A stretch of 33,401 bases of DNA from Candidatus Segatella mututuai (GTDB lineage: Bacteria; Bacteroidota; Bacteroidia; Bacteroidales; Bacteroidaceae): the NCBI GenBank assembly GCA_002439605.1, contig DJOI01000056.1, forward strand, positions 1 through 33,401, in the 5' to 3' direction. The notes beneath the pieces are model-generated. The model made no database searches and was not told the origin of the DNA. It worked only from the letters and a program-made list of their open reading frames with translations. Below, piece by piece: positions 1 through 6,847 of this stretch. The translations under genes were made by a program, and so were the position numbers. Position 1 is the first letter of the stretch, and every line of letters begins with the position of its first letter.

Positions 1-102
1 CTTTTAACTAAAAAGACTCAAATATACGCATAAAATGTTAACGTTTATCATTTTGTGTATGCTATTTTTAGGAAAACAAGACATTATAGCCAAATAAAAG
101 AG

Positions 103-270
103 TACTTTTGCAGCACAGAATTTCAGTTTAAGATGTGATAGAGCGAATATCAGCAAAAGTCAAAAAATGTGCTTGCTGAAGTGCAGAAAATAAAGTATAT
201 GTAAGAGATGGACTGCGTAAAGTACGCTATCAGTCTACATGGATGCGGCTTGTACTCGCCGCATCCTTTT
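103..270 (+). ncRNA. candidate small RNA with three stem-loops and terminator
   Basis: Seen: a Bacteroidetes -7-like box TACTTTTG at 103-110, then three stem-loops in series. They are TCAGCAA/TTGCTGA (150-156/173-179), a compound hairpin at 211-235 (inner GCGTA/TACGC), and an 8-bp perfect stem GGATGCGG/CCGCATCC (241-248/259-266) followed by TTTT. The last looks like an intrinsic terminator. No convincing -33 box was found. Inference: a transcript of about 150 nt could start near 115 and end near 270. It may equally be a leader or remnant linked to the transposase fragment just downstream. I do not recognise the family. Confidence 0.3.
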
Positions 271-285
271 CCTACACTCCCATAC

Positions 286-498
286 AGGATGACAAGAAGA
301 AAGTGGGTGGGAAAGGTCTTGCCTTGGATGTATATTGCAATCAGCAATGCCAAAAGGAGCATCCTTGACACTTATCATGATATAACAGCAGAGTACTCCA
401 ACTTACCTCAGCAAGTTCTGTATAAGTTCAACCGAAAGTATTTCGGCTTCTACCTTTTTGAAAGGCTTGAACTTAACTCTTGTTCCTGTAAAGGCTGA
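286..498 (+). pseudogene. IS1595/ISXO2-type transposase, C-terminal remnant
   Basis: The frame read up to the stop at 496-498 resembles the C-terminal end of IS1595-family (ISXO2-like) DDE transposases. There is a WMYIAISNAKRSILDTYHDI stretch, then an aromatic- and Asn/Arg-rich tail (YKFNRKYFGF and LFERLEL) that matches the usual end of these proteins. The catalytic core that should lie upstream is missing: the sequence before about 286 does not continue the family and contains a terminator-like hairpin. This is therefore a dead fragment of about 70 codons from a protein normally near 300 residues. No terminal inverted repeat could be recognised. The family call rests on recalled motif patterns. 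Confidence 0.6.
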
Positions 499-682
499 TT
501 TCAAACATAAAATTTACCGATTAGGGAGATTGTAGATATTAATTTTTCTTTTATTGGGCATGGGGAGAAGGACGTTCATAATGGTTTACAATGGTTCACT
601 CCACGTTCATAACTGTTCACCGCACATTCATTTTCTGAACGAAAATCAGCGAGAGAAAGGGCGTTTGAGAATCTTCAGAAGT

Positions 683-767
683 CATGTCGTACAACTATGC
701 AGTCTCATGTCGTACGACTATGCAACCTCATGTCGTACGTTCATAGCAACTATAGTCGTACGACATG
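683..767. repeat. three 23-bp tandem repeats plus an inverted copy
   Basis: Seen: units at 683-705, 706-728 and 729-751, each beginning CATGTCGTAC and each 23 bp long. They are followed at 752-767 by ATAGTCGTACGACATG, the exact reverse complement of the first 16 bases of unit 2 (706-721). Each copy carries a palindromic TCGTACGA-like core, and unit 2 and the inverted copy can form a 16-bp perfect stem around a 30-nt loop. There are no spacers between units, so it is not a CRISPR array. Function unknown; it could be a protein-binding array or an intergenic repeat family. Confidence 0.75.
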
Positions 768-839
768 GCAACCTCATAAAATGGTACTTTCGAGCAATAA
801 CTTACGCAAAGAAGCATAAAATGGTTGCCGTATCTTTCG

Positions 840-923
840 CTCCCCCGTTTCCTGCGTTCGCTCCGAGTAATCTCTGCTTTGCTCCCATGTTTTCCGCATT
901 CGCTCTGGGCAATCGCTCCCAGT
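840..923. repeat. degenerate 42-bp tandem repeat, two copies
   Basis: Seen: 840-881 and 882-923 align without gaps at roughly 70 percent identity. Shared blocks include CTCCC, GCGTT/GCATT, CGCTC and AATC. The short element TTCGCTC recurs through 835-920. No plausible protein is encoded here. The rest of 500-1040 holds partly repeated words such as GTTCATAA (575 and 608) and CATAAAATGGT (774 and 818) but no recognisable gene. Confidence 0.5.
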
Positions 924-1039
924 CTCTCAGCAAACCCAGAGCTTCATTTTCAAATGGGGGTACCGAGTAGTTACCTAAAACATTGCACTTCTATCTTGAA
1001 TGTTTATGATTAACATATGAGCAGACTCATTTTTTCTCT

Positions 1040-1552
1040 CTAAATCTTGCTCCAGTCGATGGAGCGGATAAAGGCGAGCGTCTTGACCCAGTCACAGTCC
1101 AAGCAGAACTGGATGGGATAGTCGGAACGGTTGAAGTAAGCCAATGTGATTTCCGTATCGCTGTCGTTGAACAGTTTATGGTCGAAGGTGGCTTGTTTGA
1201 AGAGACTCTTCACCATACCCTTGTTGCGCTTCTTGGCTTCTGATAATCGTCTTTGATAAAGGGTTATATATTGGTTCATGGCGTAAGCCTGCTCGTTGAG
1301 CATCTTGATGCTGGCGTTGAGCGAGTCAGCGCTAATCTTTTGTTCCAGCAGAACATTGGGAGGCAGTACTTTGGAACGCAGATAGGTCATGGCATCATAC
1401 TTGAATACGGCTGCCTTGCGCACTTCTCGGCTCAGCGTCGTATCGTTGGTGATGCTTAAGGAAGTCTTAACAATCTCGTTGAGCACATCCTGTGCCTTGG
1501 TGGCTGTCGTTGTGAGGCAGCATACGGCTATGAGAAATATAAACTTTTTCAT
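1040..1552 (-). CDS. secreted protein of unknown function
   Basis: This 170-residue protein begins with a clear signal peptide: MKKF, a hydrophobic core (residues 4-14), then a TKAQ cleavage site near residue 20. It is therefore exported to the periplasm or outer surface. The mature part is mostly helical-looking, charged and Ser/Asn-rich, with an internal segment rich in Lys and Arg. Two cysteines near the C-terminus (CLDCDW) could form a disulphide. I recognise no catalytic motif or family. It lies 36 bases downstream of the ABC ATPase gene on the same strand and is probably the last gene of the rsmG-ruvC cluster. The function is not assigned. Confidence 0.75.
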   Translation of the reverse strand: MKKFIFLIAVCCLTTTATKAQDVLNEIVKTSLSITNDTTLSREVRKAAVFKYDAMTYLRSKVLPPNVLLEQKISADSLNASIKMLNEQAYAMNQYITLYQRRLSEAKKRNKGMVKSLFKQATFDHKLFNDSDTEITLAYFNRSDYPIQFCLDCDWVKTLAFIRSIDWSKI

Positions 1553-1588
1553 TGCTTTTATGTTTGCTTGCTTGTATTGTGATGTAAA

Positions 1589-3076
1589 TTATTCGTCATG
1601 TCGTACGAGGAAGATGCTGTGGTCTATGCATTGAGGCAGTTCTTCCTTGTAGTGGGTAACCATGATCATGGTCTTGTTCTGTCGTTGACAGAAAGCCTCG
1701 ATGATATCCTTGACCAGTCTGCGATTGTGGTTGTCGAGTCCATGTAGAGGCTCGTCGAGTATGAGCAGCTCAGGGTCTTTGACGAAAGCCCTTGCCAAGA
1801 GAGCCAGTCGCTGTTCACCGCTCGATAATTTCAGAAATCCACGTTCCTCCAAGCCTTTGATTCCGAACACTTCCATCCAAAACCGGCACTTCTCGTAGTC
1901 TTCCTCGTTGGGTTTCACATAAAGACCAACGGAGTCTTTCAGTCCACTTGCTACAATGCGTATCACAGGCAGGTTGCGCTGGTAAGACCTATGCAACTCT
2001 GGCGACACATAGCCAATGTGCTTCTTGATGTCCCAGATGCTTTCACCGCTCCCTCGTGCGTTGCCGAAAAGGGCTATATCGCAGGCATAACTTTGTGGGT
2101 TATCGGCGCAGATAAGACTGAGCAGGGTTGACTTTCCGGCTCCATTCTGTCCGCTTAGTGCCCATCGCTCTCCGTTCATGACAGTCCAGTCGAGTTCTTT
2201 CAGTATGGTGCGGCATCCATAGCGTATGCTGACTTTGTTCATCTTGACCACTTCCTTATTGTGATATTCGCTGTTGCTATAGGGCAGGTTGATGATGGCC
2301 TGTCGCAGGGCGGGTGCCAAGATATGGGCTGGCATGGGCCTGCGTAAATCGAGATACTCTTGCTTTGTCATCTTGCGACCAACCTTCATTCCGTCAACCT
2401 CCACGATGTGTGTGATAAACTGCGGTATGTCATCACTCTTGCTGAGTACCAGGATGACTTGCAGGGCACGTTCGGCAGAGAGGGTGGCGAGAAGTTGCTT
2501 GAGCTGTTCGCGAGTTTCGGCGTCCAGTCCGATGAATGGGTTGTCCATGATGAGCACACGTGGCTCTGAAAAGAGGGTAGTGGCGAGCTTGAACTTGCGC
2601 AACTCGCCGCTCGACAGCAGGATGATGTACTTGTCGAGCAACAGATCCATGTGGAAGAGGTTGTAGATGTGTTGCTGCAGTTTTCTGCGCTCGGGCGTGT
2701 CTTCGCCAGCCATCCTGTAGGCTTCCTCCAGTTTGTCTTTCACGATGGGCGTGTTCTCGTCAATCTCGAGTTGGTTCCATCTTTGCTGCAGAAAGTAAGT
2801 TCGGTCGTTGTCTCCTCCATAAGTGTCGCGGAAAGTGATGTACTTGATGTTGTCGCTTACGAGTGCTTTCTTGCTGGGCGAGAAGTCGTATACGGGATCT
2901 TGCATGAGTAGGGGGTGTCTGCCCACAATGATATCTACCAGCATGGATTTTCCGCTACCGTTTCTGCCCACAATGGCTATATGCTCGCCTTCACAGGCAG
3001 TGAAGTTGACAGGCTCTGCCATACGCCATTCGGGCATACGAGGCACGCCATTCTCTATCTTGATAATTGTCTGCAT
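1589..3076 (-). CDS. tandem-domain ABC ATPase, ModF/PhrA-like
   Basis: The 495-residue protein has two ABC ATPase domains and no membrane segment. Domain 1 has Walker A GRNGSGKS (37-44), signature LSSGE and Walker B LIMDNP. Domain 2 has Walker A GQNGAGKS, signature LSSGE and Walker B LILDEP. This arrangement and length match ModF/PhrA-type soluble ABC proteins, which have no known permease partner and whose role is poorly defined. Domain 1 has Asn where the catalytic Glu follows the Walker B Asp, so that site probably binds ATP but hydrolyses it poorly; domain 2 looks competent. It starts 13 bases after the ruvC stop and is likely co-transcribed with it. It lacks the ABC-F linker arrangement. 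The transport or repair role suggested by family names is uncertain. Confidence 0.85.
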   Translation of the reverse strand: MQTIIKIENGVPRMPEWRMAEPVNFTACEGEHIAIVGRNGSGKSMLVDIIVGRHPLLMQDPVYDFSPSKKALVSDNIKYITFRDTYGGDNDRTYFLQQRWNQLEIDENTPIVKDKLEEAYRMAGEDTPERRKLQQHIYNLFHMDLLLDKYIILLSSGELRKFKLATTLFSEPRVLIMDNPFIGLDAETREQLKQLLATLSAERALQVILVLSKSDDIPQFITHIVEVDGMKVGRKMTKQEYLDLRRPMPAHILAPALRQAIINLPYSNSEYHNKEVVKMNKVSIRYGCRTILKELDWTVMNGERWALSGQNGAGKSTLLSLICADNPQSYACDIALFGNARGSGESIWDIKKHIGYVSPELHRSYQRNLPVIRIVASGLKDSVGLYVKPNEEDYEKCRFWMEVFGIKGLEERGFLKLSSGEQRLALLARAFVKDPELLILDEPLHGLDNHNRRLVKDIIEAFCQRQNKTMIMVTHYKEELPQCIDHSIFLVRHDE

Positions 3077-3089
3077 CTCTTGTCTTATG

Positions 3090-3722
3090 TTAATGTCTTC
3101 TGATGGTTCCCAATAGCTTGGCCTGAGGACCTGTTAATGTGTTGCCTGTCGCCGATGCCTTGCCTTTGTTGTGTAGGGCAAAGTCTTTCCAGCTTGAGTA
3201 GTGTGGCGCATCGGTTTCGGGTCTTCCCATCTGCAGGAAGTGGCAGTAGGCAGCTCCGAGAGCGTCGGTCGCATCCATAAACTTTGGCATGTCTCCGTCG
3301 CTAATTTTCAGCATTCTCTGCAGCATGCCAGCCACCTGCTCCTTGGAAGCCTGTCCTTGTCCTGTGATGGCCATTTTGATTTTCAGAGGCGCATATTCGT
3401 GTATTGGCACGTCGTGGTGTATGGCGGCAGCGATGGCTACTCCCTGTGCTCGTCCAAGTTTTAGCATGGACTGCACGTTCTTGCCAAAAAATGGAGCTTC
3501 GATAGCCATTTCGTCTGGAAGGTATTCATCGATAATACCTGTCACTCGTTCGAAAATTTTTCCTAAGCGCAGGTACGGGTCGTTTTCTTTGCGCATATCG
3601 ATGACTCCCATGACAATGAGCTGTGCCTTGTTGCCCATCACCCTTATCACACCATAACCCATCACATTGGTGCCAGGGTCTATGCCGAGGATGATTTTCT
3701 CTGCCTTGTTAGCTTGTCTCAT
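3090..3722 (-). CDS. ruvC: Holliday junction resolvase RuvC
   Basis: RuvC is the dimeric endonuclease that cleaves Holliday junctions after RuvAB branch migration. Visible family hallmarks are GIDPGTNVMGYG near the N-terminus with the first catalytic Asp, an AIEAPFFGKN segment with the catalytic Glu, LGRAQG, and DATDALGAAYCH near the C-terminus with the final acidic residues. At 210 residues it is slightly longer than the usual 160-190, because of a C-terminal tail of about 40 residues rich in Lys, Gly and Thr. The gene starts 26 bases after the stop of the MBL-fold gene and is followed 13 bases later by the ABC ATPase, suggesting one transcript. ruvA and ruvB are not in this window. Confidence 0.96.
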   Translation of the reverse strand: MRQANKAEKIILGIDPGTNVMGYGVIRVMGNKAQLIVMGVIDMRKENDPYLRLGKIFERVTGIIDEYLPDEMAIEAPFFGKNVQSMLKLGRAQGVAIAAAIHHDVPIHEYAPLKIKMAITGQGQASKEQVAGMLQRMLKISDGDMPKFMDATDALGAAYCHFLQMGRPETDAPHYSSWKDFALHNKGKASATGNTLTGPQAKLLGTIRRH

Positions 3723-3748
3723 TTCCTGTTGCTGAAACCTGTCTGTTT

Positions 3749-4393
3749 TTATCTGTCCATGTAGGGATTATGTGCCAACTCTTCGCCTATCGTGGTGTAG
3801 TTGCCATGGCCTGGCAGCACCTTTGTCTTGTCTGGCAACTGTGCCAGAAGTCGCAGGCTGTTGATAATCTGGAACATCGAACCTCCTTGGAAGTCGGTTC
3901 TTCCTATGGAATTCTGGAAGAGTGTGTCGCCTGTAAAGGCTACATTCTCAGCCTCGCAATAGAAGGTAACTGATCCTTTGGAGTGTCCAGGGGTAGGGAT
4001 GATGCTCAGCTCATGGTTGCCGAAGTGGATGATTTCGCCGTCTTCAAAGAAATGTCCGATGGGTGGAAATTTTGTGTCTATCTTCATTTGATAGAAAGAC
4101 TCGGCTTGCAGCTGTAGGTTTTTCATCAGGTGTTCGTCAGCCCGTGCTACCTCTGGCTTGAGCCCGAAGGCCTGGTAGATGATGTCGTTTCCAAAGTTGT
4201 GGTCAAGATGGCCATGTGTAACCAGCAAGTGCGTGGGTTTGAGTCCATTCCCTGTGATGTATTCGGTAATGGCTTTTCGTTCTTCTGGATAGAAGGCTCC
4301 GCAGTCTATGATGACGCACTCCTTGGTTTCGTCGCTCGCCACGTAGCAGTTCTCCGAAAGCATATTGCACTGGAATCGTTCGATATGTAACAT
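3749..4393 (-). CDS. MBL-fold metallo-hydrolase, glyoxalase II-like
   Basis: The 214-residue protein is a metallo-beta-lactamase-fold hydrolase of the small glyoxalase II-like class. The metal-binding HxHxDH motif is THGHLDH (His60, His62, Asp64, His65). Further ligands appear as the His in PTPGHSKGS, the Asp in FTGDTLF and the His in LPGHGNYT near the C-terminus. It has no signal peptide, so it acts in the cytoplasm. Family members hydrolyse thioesters or related substrates; the true substrate here cannot be read from sequence, and the C-terminal glutathione-binding domain of real glyoxalase II is absent. It sits between rsmG and ruvC on the same strand. Confidence 0.92.
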   Translation of the reverse strand: MLHIERFQCNMLSENCYVASDETKECVIIDCGAFYPEERKAITEYITGNGLKPTHLLVTHGHLDHNFGNDIIYQAFGLKPEVARADEHLMKNLQLQAESFYQMKIDTKFPPIGHFFEDGEIIHFGNHELSIIPTPGHSKGSVTFYCEAENVAFTGDTLFQNSIGRTDFQGGSMFQIINSLRLLAQLPDKTKVLPGHGNYTTIGEELAHNPYMDR

Positions 4394-4466
4394 TTTGTTT
4401 TCTCCTATTTTTTGGGGCTTATCTTATGTGTTTGTTTCCCTTTGTTTTCTTGTAATGCTCCTTGTT

Positions 4467-5090
4467 CTAACAGGGCACGTAGACGAGTTGTTTTTCTTGT
4501 GCAAACCACTCTTCGTCGAAGAAATTGCTCAGTGGCGTAACCTCTGCCACTCGTCTGTAGTTCTGGAGCTCTTCGCTCAAGTTGCCTCCTTTCAGACATA
4601 GCAGTCCATTGGGCAGGGCGTTCTGCTGAGTCTTCTTGAAGTTCTTCTTGATGATTTTCATCAAGTTGGGCAGTTGCATGACGGCACGGCTTACTACGAA
4701 GTCGTATTTTCCCTTTTCTTCTTCTCCTCGCAGGTGCTCTGCCTTGAGGTTTTTCAATCCAATGGCAGTAGCCACCTCGTTGCAAACTCTGATTTTCTTG
4801 CCGGTTCCATCAATGAGTTTGAATCGGCACTCAGGGAAGAGAATGGCAAGAGGAATACCAGGGAATCCACCACCGCATCCGAAGTCGAGGATTTCCGTTC
4901 CTGCTTTGAATTTGATGGCTTTGGCTATGGCCATGGAGTGCAGAACGTGGTGTTCGTAGAGGTTATCTATGTCCTTTCGGCTGATGACGTTGATCTTGGC
5001 GTTCCACTCTCTGTACAGAGAGTCAAGCTGTGCTATTTGCTCTTTCTGTCTGTCAGTGAGGTTCGGAAAGTATTTGTTGATGATATCCAT
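4467..5090 (-). CDS. rsmG: 16S rRNA (guanine527-N7)-methyltransferase RsmG
   Basis: RsmG (GidB) methylates N7 of G527 in 16S rRNA using S-adenosylmethionine. The 207-residue length is normal. Visible hallmarks are an N-terminal helical region with LYREWNAKINVISRKD, a HVLHSMAIAK segment, the SAM-binding loop ILDFGCGGGFPGIPLAI (about residues 68-84), and FVVSRAVMQLPNL. The start at 5090 fits the family N-terminus. A minus-strand -7-like box (plus-strand CAAAGTTA, 5114-5121) lies just upstream, so this is probably the first gene of the rsmG-MBL-ruvC-ABC cluster. Overlapping readings in other frames are shadows. Confidence 0.96.
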   Translation of the reverse strand: MDIINKYFPNLTDRQKEQIAQLDSLYREWNAKINVISRKDIDNLYEHHVLHSMAIAKAIKFKAGTEILDFGCGGGFPGIPLAILFPECRFKLIDGTGKKIRVCNEVATAIGLKNLKAEHLRGEEEKGKYDFVVSRAVMQLPNLMKIIKKNFKKTQQNALPNGLLCLKGGNLSEELQNYRRVAEVTPLSNFFDEEWFAQEKQLVYVPC

Positions 5091-5221
5091 GTTGTCTTCT
5101 GTTATTGTGGTGGCAAAGTTACTAAAAAAAGATAAGAAAAAAGTGTTTTCAGTAAAAAATATGCGCAGAGAGAGTTGTGCAAATGAAAAAAGGAAGCTGC
5201 AAAAAAAAGCTTCCTTTGTTG

Positions 5222-5292
5222 AGGTGTCTAGCGGAGTCGAACCGCTCTACACGGTTTTGCAGACCGTTACCTAACCGCTCGGTTAAGACACC
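5222..5292 (-). tRNA. tRNA-Cys (GCA)
   Basis: Read on the minus strand, a 71-nt cloverleaf starts at 5292. The acceptor stem GGTGTCT pairs with AGACACC, the anticodon stem ACGGT/ACCGT holds a loop with anticodon GCA (plus-strand 5258-5260), the T arm reads GCGGTTCGACTCCGC, and the discriminator base is U, as expected for tRNA-Cys. CCA is not encoded. It sits between rsmG and the small Cys-rich membrane protein gene. Confidence 0.95.
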
Positions 5293-5347
5293 TTGTTGTG
5301 TTGCCGTATCATTTCTGATTAGCGAGTGCAAAGGTAGTGCTTTTATT

Positions 5348-5530
5348 TTATTCCACCAAATTTTTTCTTGCTTTTTTGTGATTATTCTTGCATTTGTCAT
5401 AAAACGCACATCCTGCGCAATGAAAATCCTTGCATTTTCTGGCTGAGTTGATCTCTTGGTAGATACAAATGGCGGCATACGTGATGCATGTCGCCAATAT
5501 GATACCTATGATAATGTATTGGATAGTCAT
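5348..5530 (-). CDS. small Cys-rich single-pass membrane protein
   Basis: This 60-residue protein has one N-terminal membrane segment (about residues 4-24) and a short cytoplasmic-type tail with a cysteine cluster (KCKDFHCAGCAFYDKCK) ending in basic residues. The layout resembles the FeoB-associated Cys-rich membrane proteins found in Bacteroidetes, but no feoB gene is nearby, so the link is only by shape. The cysteines could bind metal. It follows the gene at 5546-5767 after 15 bases and is probably co-transcribed with it. The small size lowers certainty, but the start, membrane segment and cysteine spacing look real. Confidence 0.65.
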   Translation of the reverse strand: MTIQYIIIGIILATCITYAAICIYQEINSARKCKDFHCAGCAFYDKCKNNHKKARKNLVE

Positions 5531-5545
5531 TTTCTTTTGGGGTGA

Positions 5546-5767
5546 TTATCCTACTGCATTGTAGCCGTTGGTAGAGTTGTTGTGCATGATGTCTCGGATA
5601 TTCATTTCCTTGAATCCCTGTGCACGGTGCTCGTTCTCCAACAGTTCTTCTTCCTCTACATCTTTTTCGGAACGTGTAAAGGTGAATACCTTGTACTTCA
5701 TTTCGGCAATAGCCCATCCAGCGATGGCTACAACAAGGAGTGCGATAAATCCAATAAATGCGTTCAT
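5546..5767 (-). CDS. small membrane protein of unknown function
   Basis: A 73-residue protein with one N-terminal membrane segment (about residues 4-22, MNAFIGFIALLVVAIAGWAI), then a hydrophilic stretch with an EEEE acidic patch and an Asn-rich C-terminus. I recognise no family. It lies between the acidic-tailed protein gene (62 bases upstream) and the small Cys-rich protein gene (15 bases downstream), all on the minus strand. This suggests a three-gene unit. No function can be assigned. Confidence 0.65.
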   Translation of the reverse strand: MNAFIGFIALLVVAIAGWAIAEMKYKVFTFTRSEKDVEEEELLENEHRAQGFKEMNIRDIMHNNSTNGYNAVG

Positions 5768-5829
5768 TTTCTGTATGTTTATATATATAATAATGTGTAA
5801 AATTATAAGTTACGATTGACTTCCGATGC

Positions 5830-6639
5830 TTAGTATTCCTCATCGTCGGCGACATCCTCTGCATCGTCGAGCCCGAGGTTTTCAGGGTCTTCGAAAGTGG
5901 TACGATAACTTTCTTCTGTCAGTTTGTCATCGTCGAAGGCATCGTCGTCCTCGTCAGGATCGTTGTAATGATCCTCTATTTCTGGTGCATCCTCGTCTTC
6001 GTCTTTGTCGGCCAGTTCTTCCTTGCGGTCGAGCTCATCCTCGTCGTCGAATCTCATCCGTGCCTTCTCTACCAATGGTTTCTCCTTGACAAAGATAGCT
6101 TCCGTCCATGAGCCCTTGGGTATCTCGAGAACTTCGAACCCATCGTTAACCTTCTTCTCATAGAGTCCGCCTACCTTGTGTAAACGATCCTTGGGCAGGG
6201 TGGTGGTACTGATTTCGAAACCGCTCTCGATAATGTCCTGGATGCTTTGTGGCAGACTTTCCCATCCACCTCCAAAGTTACGCTCAAGCACCTCTATGAG
6301 TTTGGCTGCGCTGATGTGACGGATATTTTCGTATGTCAAGTCGGTAACGCGCATGATAGGGCGTTTCTTGATGGCGTATTTCACATTGTTGTCGTTGATG
6401 TGGAAGACACCCACTTTGAAGCCACGTTGGTTATATTTCTCTATGACCTCTGGCTTGTTTATCTTTACCTCCTCGATCTCGAAGGCGCTGCGGATAATAG
6501 CGATGTATTTGTTTTGGCAGTCTTTTAGGTCAGTGTCTTTTTCGACAGCTTCCCAAAGACGGAACACGTCGTTCTCCTGGATGTCCCATACATTGCTCTT
6601 TGTCAGAGTCTTGAGTGTCAATGCTTTTTCTTTCTTCAT
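5830..6639 (-). CDS. uncharacterised protein with long acidic C-terminal tail
   Basis: The 269-residue protein has an N-terminal part (about 1-190) with mixed alpha/beta character and no signal peptide or membrane segment. It is followed by an extremely acidic tail (about 195-269) dominated by Asp and Glu, including runs such as DKDEDEDAPEIEDHYNDPDE. Acidic tails of this kind often mediate contacts with basic proteins or nucleic-acid-binding partners, but that is inference. I do not recognise the folded part. A well-formed minus-strand promoter (6665-6696) lies immediately upstream and is divergent from the rarA promoter. It probably leads a unit with the two small membrane protein genes downstream. 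Confidence 0.8.
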   Translation of the reverse strand: MKKEKALTLKTLTKSNVWDIQENDVFRLWEAVEKDTDLKDCQNKYIAIIRSAFEIEEVKINKPEVIEKYNQRGFKVGVFHINDNNVKYAIKKRPIMRVTDLTYENIRHISAAKLIEVLERNFGGGWESLPQSIQDIIESGFEISTTTLPKDRLHKVGGLYEKKVNDGFEVLEIPKGSWTEAIFVKEKPLVEKARMRFDDEDELDRKEELADKDEDEDAPEIEDHYNDPDEDDDAFDDDKLTEESYRTTFEDPENLGLDDAEDVADDEEY

Positions 6640-6664
6640 TGTTGTTATTTGTTTTTTTCATTTG

Positions 6665-6696
6665 CAAAAGTAAATACTATATTTTTAATATCCAAA
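6665..6696 (-). promoter_or_regulatory. Bacteroidetes promoter for the acidic-tail gene
   Basis: On the minus strand, TTTG (6696-6693), 20 bases, then TACTTTTG (6672-6665), matching the Bacteroidetes primary sigma consensus. It lies 26 bases before the ATG at 6639 and diverges from the rarA promoter. Confidence 0.65.
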
Positions 6697-6734
6697 TTTT
6701 TCTGTGTGTTTTTCATAAAAAAGTACTCTTTTTG

Positions 6735-6764
6735 TTGGGGTTTCATTTTTTTTGTTTACCTTTG
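6735..6764 (+). promoter_or_regulatory. Bacteroidetes promoter for rarA
   Basis: TTG at 6735-6737, 19 bases, then TACCTTTG at 6757-6764, followed by C as in most such sites. It implies a 5' leader of about 80 nt before the rarA ATG at 6848. Confidence 0.65.
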
Positions 6765-6847
6765 CATGAAAGCAAAATTTGTCCTGAATGGTAAGACATG
6801 GGAAAGACAAATGCGGTATGAGAAAATGACAGATAATTTTAGATATA

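Noticed and set aside
683..751. Possible CRISPR array
   Set aside because: Units are directly adjacent without spacers and no cas gene is near; the same holds for 28919-28980.
554..970. 138-residue open frame over the left repeats
   Set aside because: Built from tandem repeats, no protein-like composition or family match, no promoter.
1017..1035. ATGAG/CTCAT hairpin with T run
   Set aside because: Only a 5-bp stem, and no plus-strand gene ends there.
1598..1609. 12-base match to the repeat core (CATGTCGTACGA) near the left repeat array
   Set aside because: It encodes the last residues of the ABC protein on the minus strand; a single short match may be chance, though an invaded gene end cannot be excluded.
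4405..4785. 126-residue minus-strand open frame overlapping rsmG
   Set aside because: Arg-rich out-of-frame shadow of rsmG.
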